From contig JASXTE010000012.1 of the NCBI GenBank assembly GCA_030280995.1, positions 6,891,001 through 6,955,000 of the forward strand: a stretch of 64,000 nucleotides of DNA, read 5' to 3'. A model generated the notes under the pieces. That model did no database searches. It was not told where the DNA came from and saw nothing but the letters and a program-made list of their open reading frames with translations. Of this stretch, positions 11,926 through 22,199 are shown in pieces (the stretch's first letter is position 1; the number at the start of each line of letters is the position of its first letter). Both the position numbers and the translations under genes were made by a program. The stretch is from Hemileia vastatrix (lineage: Eukaryota > Basidiomycota > Pucciniomycetes > Pucciniales > Zaghouaniaceae).

Positions 11926-12685
11926 TGTCACCGGACGACCTACACACAAGGTCGAGGATGTTCCTGAAAGTGAGATGAGGGATTTAGAAACTTCTTCGAA
12001 GTACAGAGGAATGATTCAAAGGTCACTCAAAGTAATAGCTACAGATTTGAGGTTTGTTCGAGAAGAATTATAGACTAGTTTCAAAGGTAATAGTAATTAT
12101 TGAAATCTCACAAAGGGTTGGAAACTCAATAATCAAAGATTTAGGATTTAGAAATGAATATTGAGAAAATAAAAGAAAGATACAATAACAATGATTTTAA
12201 CTTTAAAGATTTACCACTATTAATGTAAATACGATTTTATAATTTAATTCTAAGGAATATTGAACCAAATACCCAACACCTTTTATATCCTTTGTTCCTC
12301 CTCGCATTGACCTCCCTTCCATCGCACCATTCCCATTCCATTGACCATTACTAACATACACTTAGACCCTCTTTGCTAAATATCCGTCCATGCTCAATTT
12401 ACCCCTTTTTAATTAATTAACAAAACTTTAATGAAAACTACTACTGTACTATTTCGTTGAAACGTAGCGCTGTGCGTCGCTTATTGAAAAGGACTAAGGC
12501 ACCCTATTGGGAGATTGACTAATTTGGATTTAGAGTTTAGGCTAGCGCAGTTAAATAGTAAGTACACAAAGGAAAATCGCAGTTGCTATGGAGAATTGCT
12601 TTCTGCGCTTCGAGTATAGATTTAGGACTCGATATTATTGATTTAATGAGCTGCTTTTGCCTCGAGTGTCACGTGGCGCGTGACA
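11926..12685 (-). repeat. 5' LTR of Gypsy C (760 bases)
   Basis: It is bounded by TGTCAC and GTGACA and followed by the target duplication GTTGC. In the sense direction the inferred U3 runs 12685 to 12252 and R begins near 12251. That start is suggested by the TATA motif and by the self-priming complementarity to the sequence just past the LTR. Confidence 0.93.
12281..12287 (-). promoter_or_regulatory. Gypsy C TATA box
   Basis: The minus strand reads TATAAAA here, inside GGATATAAAAGG. It lies 30 bases upstream of position 12251, where the self-priming model independently places the transcript start. The same block is present in the 3' LTR. Confidence 0.65.
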
Positions 12686-13389
12686 GTTGCATATTCATTT
12701 TTTTTTGGAATTTACGGTGAAAATCTTTTTTTTGGATGGCTCATTGGTTTTCCTTCACCAGCTCAACATGAAATCGCATATTTTGTCAGTGATTTTTTTT
12801 TCATTCATCCATAATATCCTTTTCCTATTCTCCTCCAACATCCCTCAAACAATTTGGTTTCATTCATTTTGTCATCTCATCTCTCCAGGTAAGTCACTTT
12901 ATTCTTTTTTTTTTGATTTTTTGATTACTAATTATAATTTTTTTTGTTTTTTTCTGTTTATTTTATTTTTTTTGTAAGTGGTGATTTTGGATTTCAATGG
13001 TATAATTAACCTTTTTTTCTCTCCCTCTTTACTTTCATTTTTAGCTCCATCACCCTACTCTTCATCCCTCCTTGGCATGGTCATTATCCCCCCTTTCCCT
13101 TATTTCACTTTTTTTTGGCTCCATTTCATTGAAACACATACATTGCACATTCTTTATGCATTTCACTTACTCCATATTCAATTTCCCCACAATTCCAACA
13201 TCAATCTTTCTCACTCTATTTTTCCTACTTTTCAATCAAGGTAAGTTTCATCTCCTTTTTTTCATGCCTATATGATATCTCATTCCTTTTATGAAAAGTT
13301 CATACTTAAATATATGTATGACTCTTATCTGGATAACAGTGGACTTATAAAACTCCTTTTGATCTCATCTTCATTACCACTTTTCAAGT
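12686..13389. other. H1 internal non-coding block, inverted relative to H2
   Basis: Pyrimidine-rich sequence with long T runs and short hydrophobic open frames that do not look like real proteins. The stretch 13020-13290 is clearly related to the reverse complement of 24180-24430 in H2, including the TCAAGGTAA / TTACCTTGA segment. So the block is shared but oppositely oriented in the two elements. No gene assigned. Confidence 0.55.
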
Positions 13390-13760
13390 TTTTGTAAAAT
13401 TTTGAAAATCAGACTCGGAATTAGGGTTAGGTTTATTCAAATCTAATGTTCTTTTTACTGAAGATTCTCCTGAAGTCTACCTTTCATTTCCCACAAACAG
13501 ATTTGAATTTGATTCAGTGGTTGATGAGATATTGACCGTTAAAGTTGAGCCTTTTTTTTCCCAATTTAAATTTTTATTTCATTTTTTTATGTAACAAATT
13601 AGGGTTAGGTTTATTTAAATCACATGTCCTTTAACTGAAAATTCTACTAAAGCATATCTTTCATTTCCCACAAACAGGTTTGAATTAGGTTCAGTGGTTG
13701 CTGAGATTTTGACCTTTGAAGTTGAGCCTTTTTTCCAAATTTCACTTGTCTTATTTCACA
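13390..13760. repeat. Tandem repeat of H1
   Basis: Two to three diverged units lie here, each containing a block like AATTAGGGTTAGGTTTAT, then CATTTCCCACAAACAG, then GATTCAGTGGTTG and AGTTGAGCC. The same unit, reversed, is repeated about four times in H2 (22960-24080). It is not coding. Confidence 0.7.
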
Positions 13761-13979
13761 TTTTTATATTGCATATTTAGAGGATAAGGATTCCAAAACT
13801 CTTATATGATGATTATCTAGGCATTTCAATTATATAGGCATATATTCTTTGCTCACAAATATCACTAAAGCTCAAAAAGATGAATATTTTTGCTTATGGG
13901 ACACTCTACCTTCCTTTAACTCTTTTCTTGCTCTTCAACTCAAAAAGCACTGTAATAAAGCATTTGGAAAAAATCATGA

Positions 13980-14423
13980 ACTTGCAACAAAGTTGGAATA
14001 CTGAATTGGTGTGACTCCGACAGGGAAGATATCAGCCATGAATATCTTTTATTTTCTAATGTTATTATCACTCATTCTAAATTCCACAATAGGATTCATA
14101 TCAATAGGAATGATGCCAATTTTCTTACTTTTGGTATATTCTCATATATCAATCCGATAACTGGCCAACCAATACCATCTCCAGCTAAAATCAAAGGACA
14201 TGGGTTATATTTTCCAGACCACTGGTCCATCATTGATTTTGGTTTGGGAAATGGTATCATCAAAACTATTTGGAATTCTTCTAAGGATAATCATCAAACG
14301 ACCAAAGCTCCTCCTGGTTTGGAATCCTGTCAAGATTTAACACATTTTGGTTGCTCATTTCAAATCAGTCATAAGTTGATTCAAAGAATCAATAAGGTAA
14401 TGAAAGAAGATAAAGTTAATTGA
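13980..14423 (+). pseudogene. Tet/JBP-like 2OG-Fe(II) oxygenase (H1 copy)
   Basis: An open plus-strand frame runs from about 13980 to TGA at 14421-14423. It shows the fungal Tet-like oxygenase core: SHEYLLFSNVIITHS, the strand with HIN where the family has the iron-binding HxD (14097-14105), LTFGIFSYIN, HGLYFPDHWSIIDFG, an IIKTIWNSS strand, NHQTTKAP with the distal iron-ligand His (14292), and THFGCSFQISHKLIQRI. Family members oxidise 5-methylcytosine or thymine in DNA. The N-terminal half appears to continue in another frame at 13880-14000 (YFCLWDTLPSFNSF), so at least one frameshift is present. The Asp-to-Asn change in HxD (GAT to AAT) would remove an iron ligand. It is convergent with the transposase, so it is probably transposon cargo. 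Confidence 0.75.
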
Positions 14424-14984
14424 TTTAAAAAAACTTTATCTAGATCCAAAAAGTATGGGGATTAGAGTTGTTGTCAAAAATTATATATTTTTTCATAAAT
14501 TTTTAATAAATATTTTTTATGTATCAATTTCCTCAACTAAAGTAATGGGCCCACGACCTTGTGTTGTATAAAAGGTAATCATGATAACATTTATTTGTTT
14601 CATGGGGTTCCTCTAGCCTATACCTGTGGAAAGTCCCAAACTTTTGTTTCTAGACTTGGTCTGCATTTTGGCTTGAGGAATTGTCATTACTTTAAACTAG
14701 GGAAATTGATATATATTAGATATTTATTTAATAATTTATGTAATTATATTAAATTTAGATGACTTCCACCACTTACTTTAATAAAATTCAGGGGGGGGGT
14801 ATTGCCAAATTTTCAAATCTGACATGTGAAATTGATGACTTAGAAAAATTTTGGTGATATCCACCCCTTGCTTCAATAAAATGCATGGGAGAGTATTGCC
14901 AATTTTTTAAAACAGATATAGAATTTTTTTGACCTGTAAATATTTTGGTGAAAATTTTTGATGAAAATGTGAAAGTAATTGTTT
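14424..14984. repeat. H1 non-coding stretch with a direct repeat
   Basis: Two copies of a roughly 90-base block lie at about 14762-14815 and 14855-14910. Both contain ATCCACC/TTCCACC, then TTAATAAAATTCAGGG or TCAATAAAATGCATGG, then GTATTGCCAA. Related blocks occur at 22500-22560 (H2) and 40240-40300. The segment 14540-14720 matches 22580-22770 in reverse orientation. It lies where the transposase C-terminus would be expected, so that part of the gene has been lost or replaced. Confidence 0.6.
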
Positions 14985-15601
14985 CCACCTTGAGCAGGTT
15001 TCTGGCTCAAAGGAATAGTAGTACCATCAACAAAACCAATACATCCTGGGAAGCCCTCTGCTTGCATAACCTGAGATGATTCAAGTCGCTCTTCTTTTGT
15101 TGGCCAGGTGAGAAGTTGAGATTCCAAGGAGTTGATGGCAGTGATATATTGTTTGATTTAAGTGTTAACTGAACCATACCCTAAATCAAAGACATTTTCT
15201 AAATGTTTCAAAGCGGCTCCATTACCATTTGAACCCAAACGACATAGTGTGATGGCCAATTGAATTTAAGGATGTCGTTGTTTGTTTTGAGAATTATTGT
15301 GAAATATGGGATGATCCTGAATAAGCTTAAGCAATTTAAGGAAAAATTTCTGAGAAGTCCTGAACAGCTGTCTAAAACTGGGTGTAGATAGGTTAAGAAG
15401 TGTTTGGATGGTGTACTTGGGGGTATGAAGTACTTGAGGCTTTCTGGGAAGAAGGTAACTTTTCATGGCCATTTTTGAAAAAAAGACAAAATCTTCTTCT
15501 AGATCAGAATCAGAATTGGAATCAGAGTCCAAGAGCAGTTCAAGAGTCATGAAAGTCATTTCTTTATGTAATTTATCACGATTTGAAAGTGAGGAAGGCA
15601 T
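14985..15601 (-). pseudogene. PIF/Harbinger transposase, N-terminal half (H1)
   Basis: The gene starts with ATG at 15601, inside H1's right end. The N-terminus is acidic/Ser rich (LLLDSDSNSDSDLEED), followed by a conserved block LLPRKPQVLHTPKYTIQ, a helix-turn-helix-like segment ending HPIFHNNSQNKQRHP, then LCRLGSNGNGAALKHL and the first catalytic block CIGFVDGTTIPLSQKPA (near 15010-15060), which carries the first Asp of the DDE triad. Two in-frame TAA codons (near 15266 and 15164) look like former CAA. The second Asp and Glu blocks found in H4 are missing here. The family cuts and joins transposon ends with 3-base target duplications, matching ATT. Confidence 0.85.
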
Positions 15602-15729
15602 AACTCTTATATGATATCATATGAAGATGTAAGTGATGTACGATGTTTTGAGTTATGAAGTGTTATGCTGCGGAGTGCTGAGTATGAATGGGATGATGCT
15701 GAAAAATCAGTGAAATGGGACTTGATGGT

Positions 15730-15887
15730 GAAATCAGCACTTTTGGTTGAGAAAGTGCGGATTTGAGTGAAATAAGTGACTTATTTCATTTTGAAATCCA
15801 CCAGTATTGGGGCTAGTGTGTTTTGGAAATGTGCACTTATTTAAGTGCGGATTTGTAAGTGCGGATTTGTCAGAACTGAAACCCCCT
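15730..15887. repeat. H1 right end with subterminal AAATCYGCACTT repeats
   Basis: This stretch mirrors the left end. It has AAATCAGCACTT near 15731, then repeated AAGTGCGGATTT near 15757, 15844 and 15858, followed by the inverted repeat ending CCCCCT at 15887. The spacing and mixed orientation resemble subterminal transposase-binding clusters. Confidence 0.6.
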
Positions 15888-15890
15888 ATT

Positions 15891-18260
15891 ATAACAGGTG
15901 CTCTTACAGGTGTGAATTTGTAAGTATCATGATTTACACCTTTTACTATTTCAGCTTCCTCAATGGAAATAAAAGATGCTTCTGTGAGTGTTATTGCATT
16001 ATTCAGGAAAAAAAATTTCCTGTTCTAATACAAGTACCTCACTTTCATCATCACTGTAAGATATGTTACTTTTATAATCTTCACTAGAATCATCCTTTTA
16101 ATCTTCATGATTACTAGGTTCAGAATCCTGTGAGTTTTAAATAAAATTTATTATTTTCTTTAAAAGTATGACCCTTTATCTAAGATTCATTAAATTTATA
16201 GCTAGTGTTACCTTCTTGTTTCTTAGGGAAAAGAGGAGCAGTATATTTTTTCTTCTCTAATAGTAACTTATTTGTAGTAGGTTTTACTACCTCAAACTTT
16301 TTCTTTTAATGGTTATAACTTGACTCATATTTGTGGTTCAATAATATTTAATTGCATATATTAATAAATCTAAAATTATCTCTGATGGTTTCATTTTTAG
16401 CTACAATAATGTCTCTGACTGATATAGGCAATTTATATATTATTTTTTCTTTCCACTCATCATAATCTATTTCTGGATCCATGGATTTCATAATTTTTAT
16501 TATATTCATTAGAAAAACCATTGTTTTTTCCTCAGTACTTGGTTTATATCTAGTTTTTTCATACAATCATTGTTGAGTGACTCTAAATTTTGGGCCACCA
16601 AATTATCATTCAATTAGTGCCTTCCATTCAACCTTAGGGGTAAATAATTTTATTCACTCAGAAAGGATTCAAAACATAATAAGGCCACATCTGTAAATAA
16701 AGATATTAAATTTAATTTTATTTCTTCATTAGGTAATTTGTATGGAAATTTGTAACTTTCAATTCTTTGAATGAATTTTTGCCAGTCAGATTTTGAATCC
16801 CCATCAAAAAATGGATATTGATCCAACTTAGGCAAGTTCTTTTGGTTAGTTTTGACCTCTATAACATGAGGAATATTTAATAATTCACTAAATTTAGATA
16901 GATGATCATTTATTTCATCTTTTACTGATTTTTTACTTTCAGATTCCATGACACTATTTTCTTTCTCAATAATTGGTTTTTCATGTGAATATCTCATGTG
17001 AAGTGGTATATTTTATACAAAAGAGGTGTTTCCATCTACCACTAAAATTTTCTCAGTATTTTTCTAAATATTAACTATTTCTATTTCTAATATCTTTAAT
17101 CTATTGTTTATTAAAGGTACAAGTGATAAGGTATTATTTACATTTGAAAAAGTAAAATTTTACCCATCCCTCTATAGTAGCCATTGTATTCTGAGAGTCT
17201 TATAATTTACTGTATAAATTTCTAATCTCAGAGTTTAATCTTTTATTTCCATCAGTCAATTACTTATTTGAATTTCCAATGACCTTCAGTTTATTGGAAG
17301 TAGTACAAAATGATTTTGTAAGATTTAATAATACATTTTCTGTATTATTGTTAGACTCTTATCAGAATTCTTCCAATTTTTCAATTCTTGATAATAATTT
17401 AATAATTATTTTTGATTACATTGGATTTTATTTCTTCAAAAAATTCAATTTTATCAGTATCTAACTCAGAAGGTTTATCATTATTGTTGGATTCAAGGCT
17501 TAATTCATTTTGCTCAATTTTAATGCTTTTGGTATTATTTTTATTTCCAATGAAACTATGTATGGTGTTGTCATGTATAGATAAATCCAAAATACTATGT
17601 CCAAATGAATAATCCTTAAGATCTTTATCAATTATCTCCAATACATTTTAAAAATTTCATTAACCATTAGTAATTCTTAATTAGTATTATATAATTGATT
17701 ATTAGTAGATGAATGACTCACCATAGTTTTATTCCACTTCCCCTTCCTATCTTTCCCTATCCCCTGCAAGTATGACTTCTGGAGCTTTAGTGAGGAGGAT
17801 GATTTTATTTCTGTGAGTAAAAATCCCATTTCCATTTTCTATCTTCTATCTTTTGGTCTTGATCTGGAGTTGTATCTGGAGCTACTTCTGGTAGATTGGT
17901 GGATGGGCTAGTTAATACTGAAGTAGGTTTAGCCCTGAGGCTTAAAAAAGCTTGAATGACTTCTATAAATCCCTGAGCCTCCCTCTCTTCTAAGTTTTAA
18001 ATCATGTTGCCTCTATTGTTGACCTTGACTGTGAAATTGTTTAGCAGTTGAGATAGGGAATGAATTTGCTCTTGCAACATGTTTTTTTGATTTCTTTATT
18101 TTTATTTTGTTTAATAATTTCTCCTCTTCCTCTATTGTCATATGAGGAGTGTTGCTTCTGTTCGTTTGAGATGGAGATCCTTTATCCTCCCTTTGAATGT
18201 CCTGTAACAGTTTTATCAGCTCTGGGTCTTCAATTGTAAGGTTTAACCTCCTTACTCACA
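15891..18260 (-). pseudogene. Gypsy A gag pseudogene
   Basis: Minus-strand fragments match Gypsy B gag. They are 16650-16997 (DGDSKSDWQKFIQRIES), 16348-16566 (the YEKTRYKPS segment after a TGA that Gypsy B also has), 17399-17641, and an N-terminal coiled-coil-rich piece near 17940-18030 (LEEREAQGFIEVIQAF). The last piece matches a Gypsy B reading frame different from the main gag frame, which supports that second frame as real coding sequence. The pseudogene is broken by many indels. Confidence 0.8.
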
Positions 18261-18869
18261 TTTTGAACATTTTAATTTATCTTGAAGTTGGTAATTTTTA
18301 AAGAGATCAAGATATGAGTATTTTAAACTTCAAGAAAGAGTTTTATCAGTATATTATAACACCACTTAAGTTGATAATCTGCTTAATTATAGGTTTTAAA
18401 TAAAATTTATAAATGTTAAAAGCCAAATATGCTTTTCAGTGGTAAATTAATGCAATAGGTCTACCAATGTAGCCATATTTTACATTTGAAAAAGAATTTT
18501 GTCAGTAAATCTTTTTTTAAATATATAATGATATGGGAAAAGCAAGAAAAGAGGATTAAAAATACTTTCAACAATCAATTCATTAGTTTTTATTATTTGG
18601 TTTATTATCTGCAAATATGACAAATTTAATTGGTCTATTGCCAGATCTTAATTAAGAGCAATTTGACTCAAACAGTAAAAGAATTGTTGATTCTAATATC
18701 ACAATTTTTATATAAATGGGATTTTTTTTCTGATATCACTAAATGTAGTGACCCAGCCCTTTGTAATTATTCCAAATATCTTTATAGGGATTTTATTTAC
18801 TGTAGCCTTTATTGAATTTTTAGTCACAGGAAGATAAAACAACAGAATTCTTGAGGAAAGGCCCCCAAT

Positions 18870-19400
18870 TGTAAGGCTGAATTAAGCTACAGAGACATGA
18901 ATAGATTGATTAGTTAGTTTTCTAGAAGACTTAAATGGTCCAGTATGATTAAAGTTTCCCTAGTACAATAAAGTATTAAAATATAATTTGATATAATGCT
19001 CTCAGTAATTTAATCTCACTTAATATATATTGTATACAGCTTACAGTTGGTAGAAAAATAGAGAAAATTGATTCAAACACTATTTAAAAGATTTAAAAGT
19101 ACTAATGAGTATGCATTTTAATTTTATGGTTATATGTTTAAAATTCGATGATAAAGAATTTAGAATAATAGCCCATAAACCTCCTCCTTATATACCCACA
19201 GATCCCCACAATTTTCCACCTTGTCTTTGAAGTCCTTTACTCTGCCAATGATTCCTAATACTAGCGAATCCACATTCCCATGAACTCCAAGACAATCATA
19301 TAACAGAAGGAAAATCATATCACATGACAAAATCCAAGAAAACATGGGTAATCCATCAAAAAAAAGTAATAATCAAAAAAGAGTATATGTTGTGGAAGTA
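18870..19400 (-). repeat. 5' LTR of Gypsy A (recognisable part)
   Basis: The LTR edge is next to the primer-binding region at 18841-18869, which is the reverse complement of the sequence following Gypsy B's 5' LTR. The LTR reads TGTAAGGCTG at its edge, against TGTCAGGCTG in the solo LTR. Matching blocks include the stretch before 18960 and the cctcctccttatata-like segment near 19190. Divergence is strong and the far end cannot be placed. Confidence 0.6.
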
Positions 19401-20534
19401 TAAAGTGTAGTATGGCACTTAAAAATACTTTTAATTGAATCTGGGATGATTTTATGGAGATTTAAAGGGCCAATATATTTAAATATAATAATTATTATTA
19501 AAAGAATGGATGGTAATATTGCGAAAAATGGGTCAATTATACAAGTCAAGATGAAAAATTTATTTAGAAGTTGAGAAATGTGAGTATGGGTTTCAAGTGC
19601 ACAGAAATGAAAGGCAGAAGTCTCAAAGAACTTTAGAAATTTTTGGGGAATTTTTACTATTTTTCTTATATTTTTAATAATTTTATAAAATATTTTTGAT
19701 TAGTTCTGAATTGTAATATTTTACTTAACTTTAATAGCTTTTGGCTCAGACAATAGGGTTGCTCTAGCTACCAAACTTCAATGGAAAGTTTTCCACATGT
19801 AAATCTATCATCTGTAATTTGTTTACAATTTTCATTAGTGATTCAAGGTTCTATTTGAGTCCAGAAGTCCATACAAGCTCCAGGATACTCTGGTTAAACT
19901 CCATACAAACTCTGGTGTACTCCAGATGAACTCCAGATGGACTCTGAAAGGAAAAAGGGGGCACATGACTTGACTATGCATACAAAGGCTGTAGACTCAA
20001 AATTAATAGGGATATTTAACTTAATATACAACAACAACAATGAATATTATTAAAAACCATCATTACATTTACATAACATTTTATGAATTGTAATACCCTT
20101 ATAAAATAAAACTTTCATATAACTCATCATAAATAATACACAAAAACTCATTAATATATACTTATAGGGTATCATTGTAAAGGTCTTAAATTCAGTAACT
20201 CATTTATAAAACCTTTTCAAAAAAAATAAAAACTTCATAAATACATATAAAGCCAATCTTTTAGATAAACTTTCTCAGTGCAACTTTACTGTTGTATTTA
20301 TTTCTCCTAAAATAAAGAAAATTGATTCTACATTTCAAAGCCATTGATAACAAATAGTGAAATGGTTTTTCCTTATCAATAAGAAACTTTAGCTTAGTTT
20401 ATTGTGAGCCTATATTTTACTTCAAGGGACAGGGTTTTATTCTGTTTATCCAACTCCCTTGGATTCTGCTTACAGCAAGGAAACTGTAAGAGTCTTTCTA
20501 AAATTTCAGTAATTTTAAAAATAAGAGACTAAAT
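19400..20534. other. Unassigned AT-rich stretch between Gypsy A and H2
   Basis: No gene seen. Bases 19840-19935 contain a short degenerate tandem of ACTCCAGATGAACTCC-like units. These resemble the interior of the CACTA-like MITEs at 41121-41381 and 53789-54049. Part of the stretch may be diverged Gypsy A LTR. Confidence 0.4.
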
Positions 20535-20897
20535 AGGGGGTTCCAGTTCTGGAAATATGCACTTAGCTTAAGTGTAGAATTCAAACCAAATCGGCACTTA
20601 AATTTTGCAAAAAGGTCACTTATTTCAAAAATGGGTGTCAGTTATGACCTCAAATCACCACCTTTTCCTGATTATTTTTCACAACCACATGTTGGCCACA
20701 TCAGTTCTTCCTTTCCCACCCCATCTCTGTCACATGTGACACCCTTAACTCCATCCTCTTATCAATCCTTTGTACACACCCTTCACTGATATTTGAAATA
20801 AATTATTGCAAAAATTTTACCAGGCATGTTTTTTCCCATGATTTTTTTAAGTTTTAAACTTCTTAATTTCTTTTCTTGTAACATACAAGTTTAATAA

Positions 20898-22190
20898 TGC
20901 ATTCCAAAAAATCCAACACTCAAGAGGAAATTCAAAAATTCTTCATCAAAAAGGTCTTCTCATAATGCAAGCCCTTCATCTGAGAAATAAAATTCTGGAA
21001 AGCTAAAAAAAGAAGATTTTCTCATCATCATCAACTTCCTCAAAATTAAATCAAATTATGATGCATGTTTTAGATGTGAGGAGTCTACCCAACTTGGATA
21101 TCTACCTTCATAAAAGGTCAATGGCTTCTGGCTGATGGAAAATGAATTAAAAGAAAATTAAAAGTGAGAATTGACATCAATCCTAAGTAAATGAAGGAGA
21201 GGTTCAAAATTTATCAATAAAAATATAAAATGGCTCATTTTGCTTCCACTTCCACTGGCTTTTGTATTGACGTTGATGATTTGGAGAATGGAATTACAAC
21301 TGTTTCCAAAAAGCTCAATGTCATGTGTTCTTTTGATGAGGAAATAGATAATCTTTTTGTTTCTGGAGTTGATGTCACCCCTTGGTCTATACACATTACT
21401 ACTAAGGATGTACCCTCTGTTTATCAGCCATCTAATAATCCTCCTTACACACCTGTACATCAACAACATCAATCCCCTCCAGCTTCTAAAAATATTTCAC
21501 CTAAAGATGATCTTGACTATCAATCAGACCAATATTTCAGATCAGATCAGAGTCCTCAGAGCTCCAATTCTTTGATGTATTTTTACTTTTTTTATTTTTA
21601 TAAATTCTTTGCTAAATTTCTAATTCTTTTTTTTATAGTCTCCTCCTACTGAAACTCAAATTTTAAAATATCTTAATGATTCTGGCAAGGAGACTCCAGA
21701 TTTGGAAGCTTCTTTATATGAACTTCGTGAACCCTCTAGCTCAAACTCCAGACTAAAGCATAAATCCTAAACTTCAATGAGCTTGAACCATCTTTTAAAA
21801 AATGGTTATACTTTGACCAGCTCTTTGTTCTCCCTTAATGATTACTTTGAGAAAAAAGGTATAAGTAAGATTTGGTCTCTATATATCTTCTTCAAAAAAT
21901 ATTTTTTTTCTATTCAATATTTATAGGAAAATCTATTATTTCAAAAAATGCCCTTGAATTTGAGAAGATGAAGTTTGATAATATGCTAATGAAAGATCAA
22001 TGGCCCTTGAATTGAGGAAAGAAATTTTTTTGCTTCAAAATTCTTTTGAAAAGGCCAGATTTTATGCAGAGGAGATAAAAATAGTTCATCTTTTCTCAGA
22101 GAAAACAAAAGACAATTATTTTTAAAGAGAAATGGTTATTTGTGATTTGGAAAAGCAAGAAAAATTAAAAAAAATTTTTTTATGGAATTT
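20898..22190 (+). pseudogene. SANT-like/coiled-coil accessory protein of H2
   Basis: The pieces read in order on the plus strand. The start is at about 20898 (MHSKKSNTQEEIQKFF). Then comes a decayed stretch leading to the best-preserved exon 21170-21640 (TSTGFCIDVDDLENGI; KKLNVMCSFDEEIDNLF), a Pro/Ser/Gln-rich linker, a probable intron ending ATAG near 21639, and further exons to about 22190 with a charged helical tail (LEFEKMKFDNMLMKD). The STGFGI...C..Y..ID.LFG pattern is shared with 46990-47210 and is typical of fungal SANT/Myb-like proteins linked to transposons. I infer the role is DNA binding with the transposase. Several stops are present. Confidence 0.6.
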
Positions 22191-22199
22191 TTTAAAAGT

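Larger units (their letters stand above)
4245..12685 (-). mobile_element. Gypsy C: nearly complete chromovirus nested in H1
   Basis: This 8.4 kb LTR retrotransposon lies on the minus strand. Its LTRs are at 4245-5016 and 11926-12685, with a perfect 5-base target duplication GTTGC at 4240-4244 and 12686-12690. In sense order it has the 5' LTR, a self-complementary primer site, gag, a -1 frameshift site, pol with C-terminal chromodomain, an AT-rich spacer, an antisense zinc cluster gene, and the 3' LTR. The LTRs differ by roughly 2-3% plus one indel of about 13 bases, so it is younger than Gypsy A and B. One gag and six pol nonsense codons make this copy inactive. I see no clear polypurine tract next to the 3' LTR. 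Confidence 0.93.
3987..15887. mobile_element. H1: PIF/Harbinger-like element with oxygenase cargo
   Basis: Terminal inverted repeats start AGGGGGTGTCAGTTCTG (left) and, read inward from the right, AGGGGGTTTCAGTTCTG. The 3-base target duplication is ATT at 3984-3986 and 15888-15890, and removing H1 restores Gypsy A almost base for base. Without the nested Gypsy C the element is about 3.45 kb. It carries a Tet/JBP-like oxygenase remnant on the plus strand (13980-14423) and a DDE transposase on the minus strand (14985-15601), arranged convergently. The middle (12690-14760) is inverted relative to the homologous part of H2. Confidence 0.85.
1..19400 (-). mobile_element. Gypsy A: old, interrupted Ty3/Gypsy chromovirus
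   Basis: This is a minus-strand LTR retrotransposon whose internal region matches Gypsy B (27838-37542) throughout. The 3' LTR is cut by the window start (1-335). The internal region lies at 336-3986 and 15891-18869, and the 5' LTR begins at 18870. The break between the two internal pieces is exactly the H1 insertion: the peptide around the protease active site runs across from 15900 to 3970 once H1 and one ATT are ignored. All reading frames are riddled with stops and shifts, so it is much older than Gypsy C. The right boundary of its 5' LTR is uncertain. Similarity to the other LTRs is clear to about 19400 and fades after that. Confidence 0.85.

Noticed and set aside
12687..13275. Hydrophobic, Phe/Leu-rich open frames that look like membrane proteins
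   Set aside because: They come from T-rich non-coding transposon DNA. The homologous H2 segment keeps neither frame nor length.
13980..14423. KDZ transposon assignment because of the Tet-like oxygenase
   Set aside because: The neighbouring transposase shows PIF/Harbinger catalytic blocks, and the target duplications are 3 bases.
14788..14988. Minus-strand open frame continuing the H1 transposase
   Set aside because: It spans a tandem non-coding block also found at 22505 and 40240. It does not match the DDE domain.
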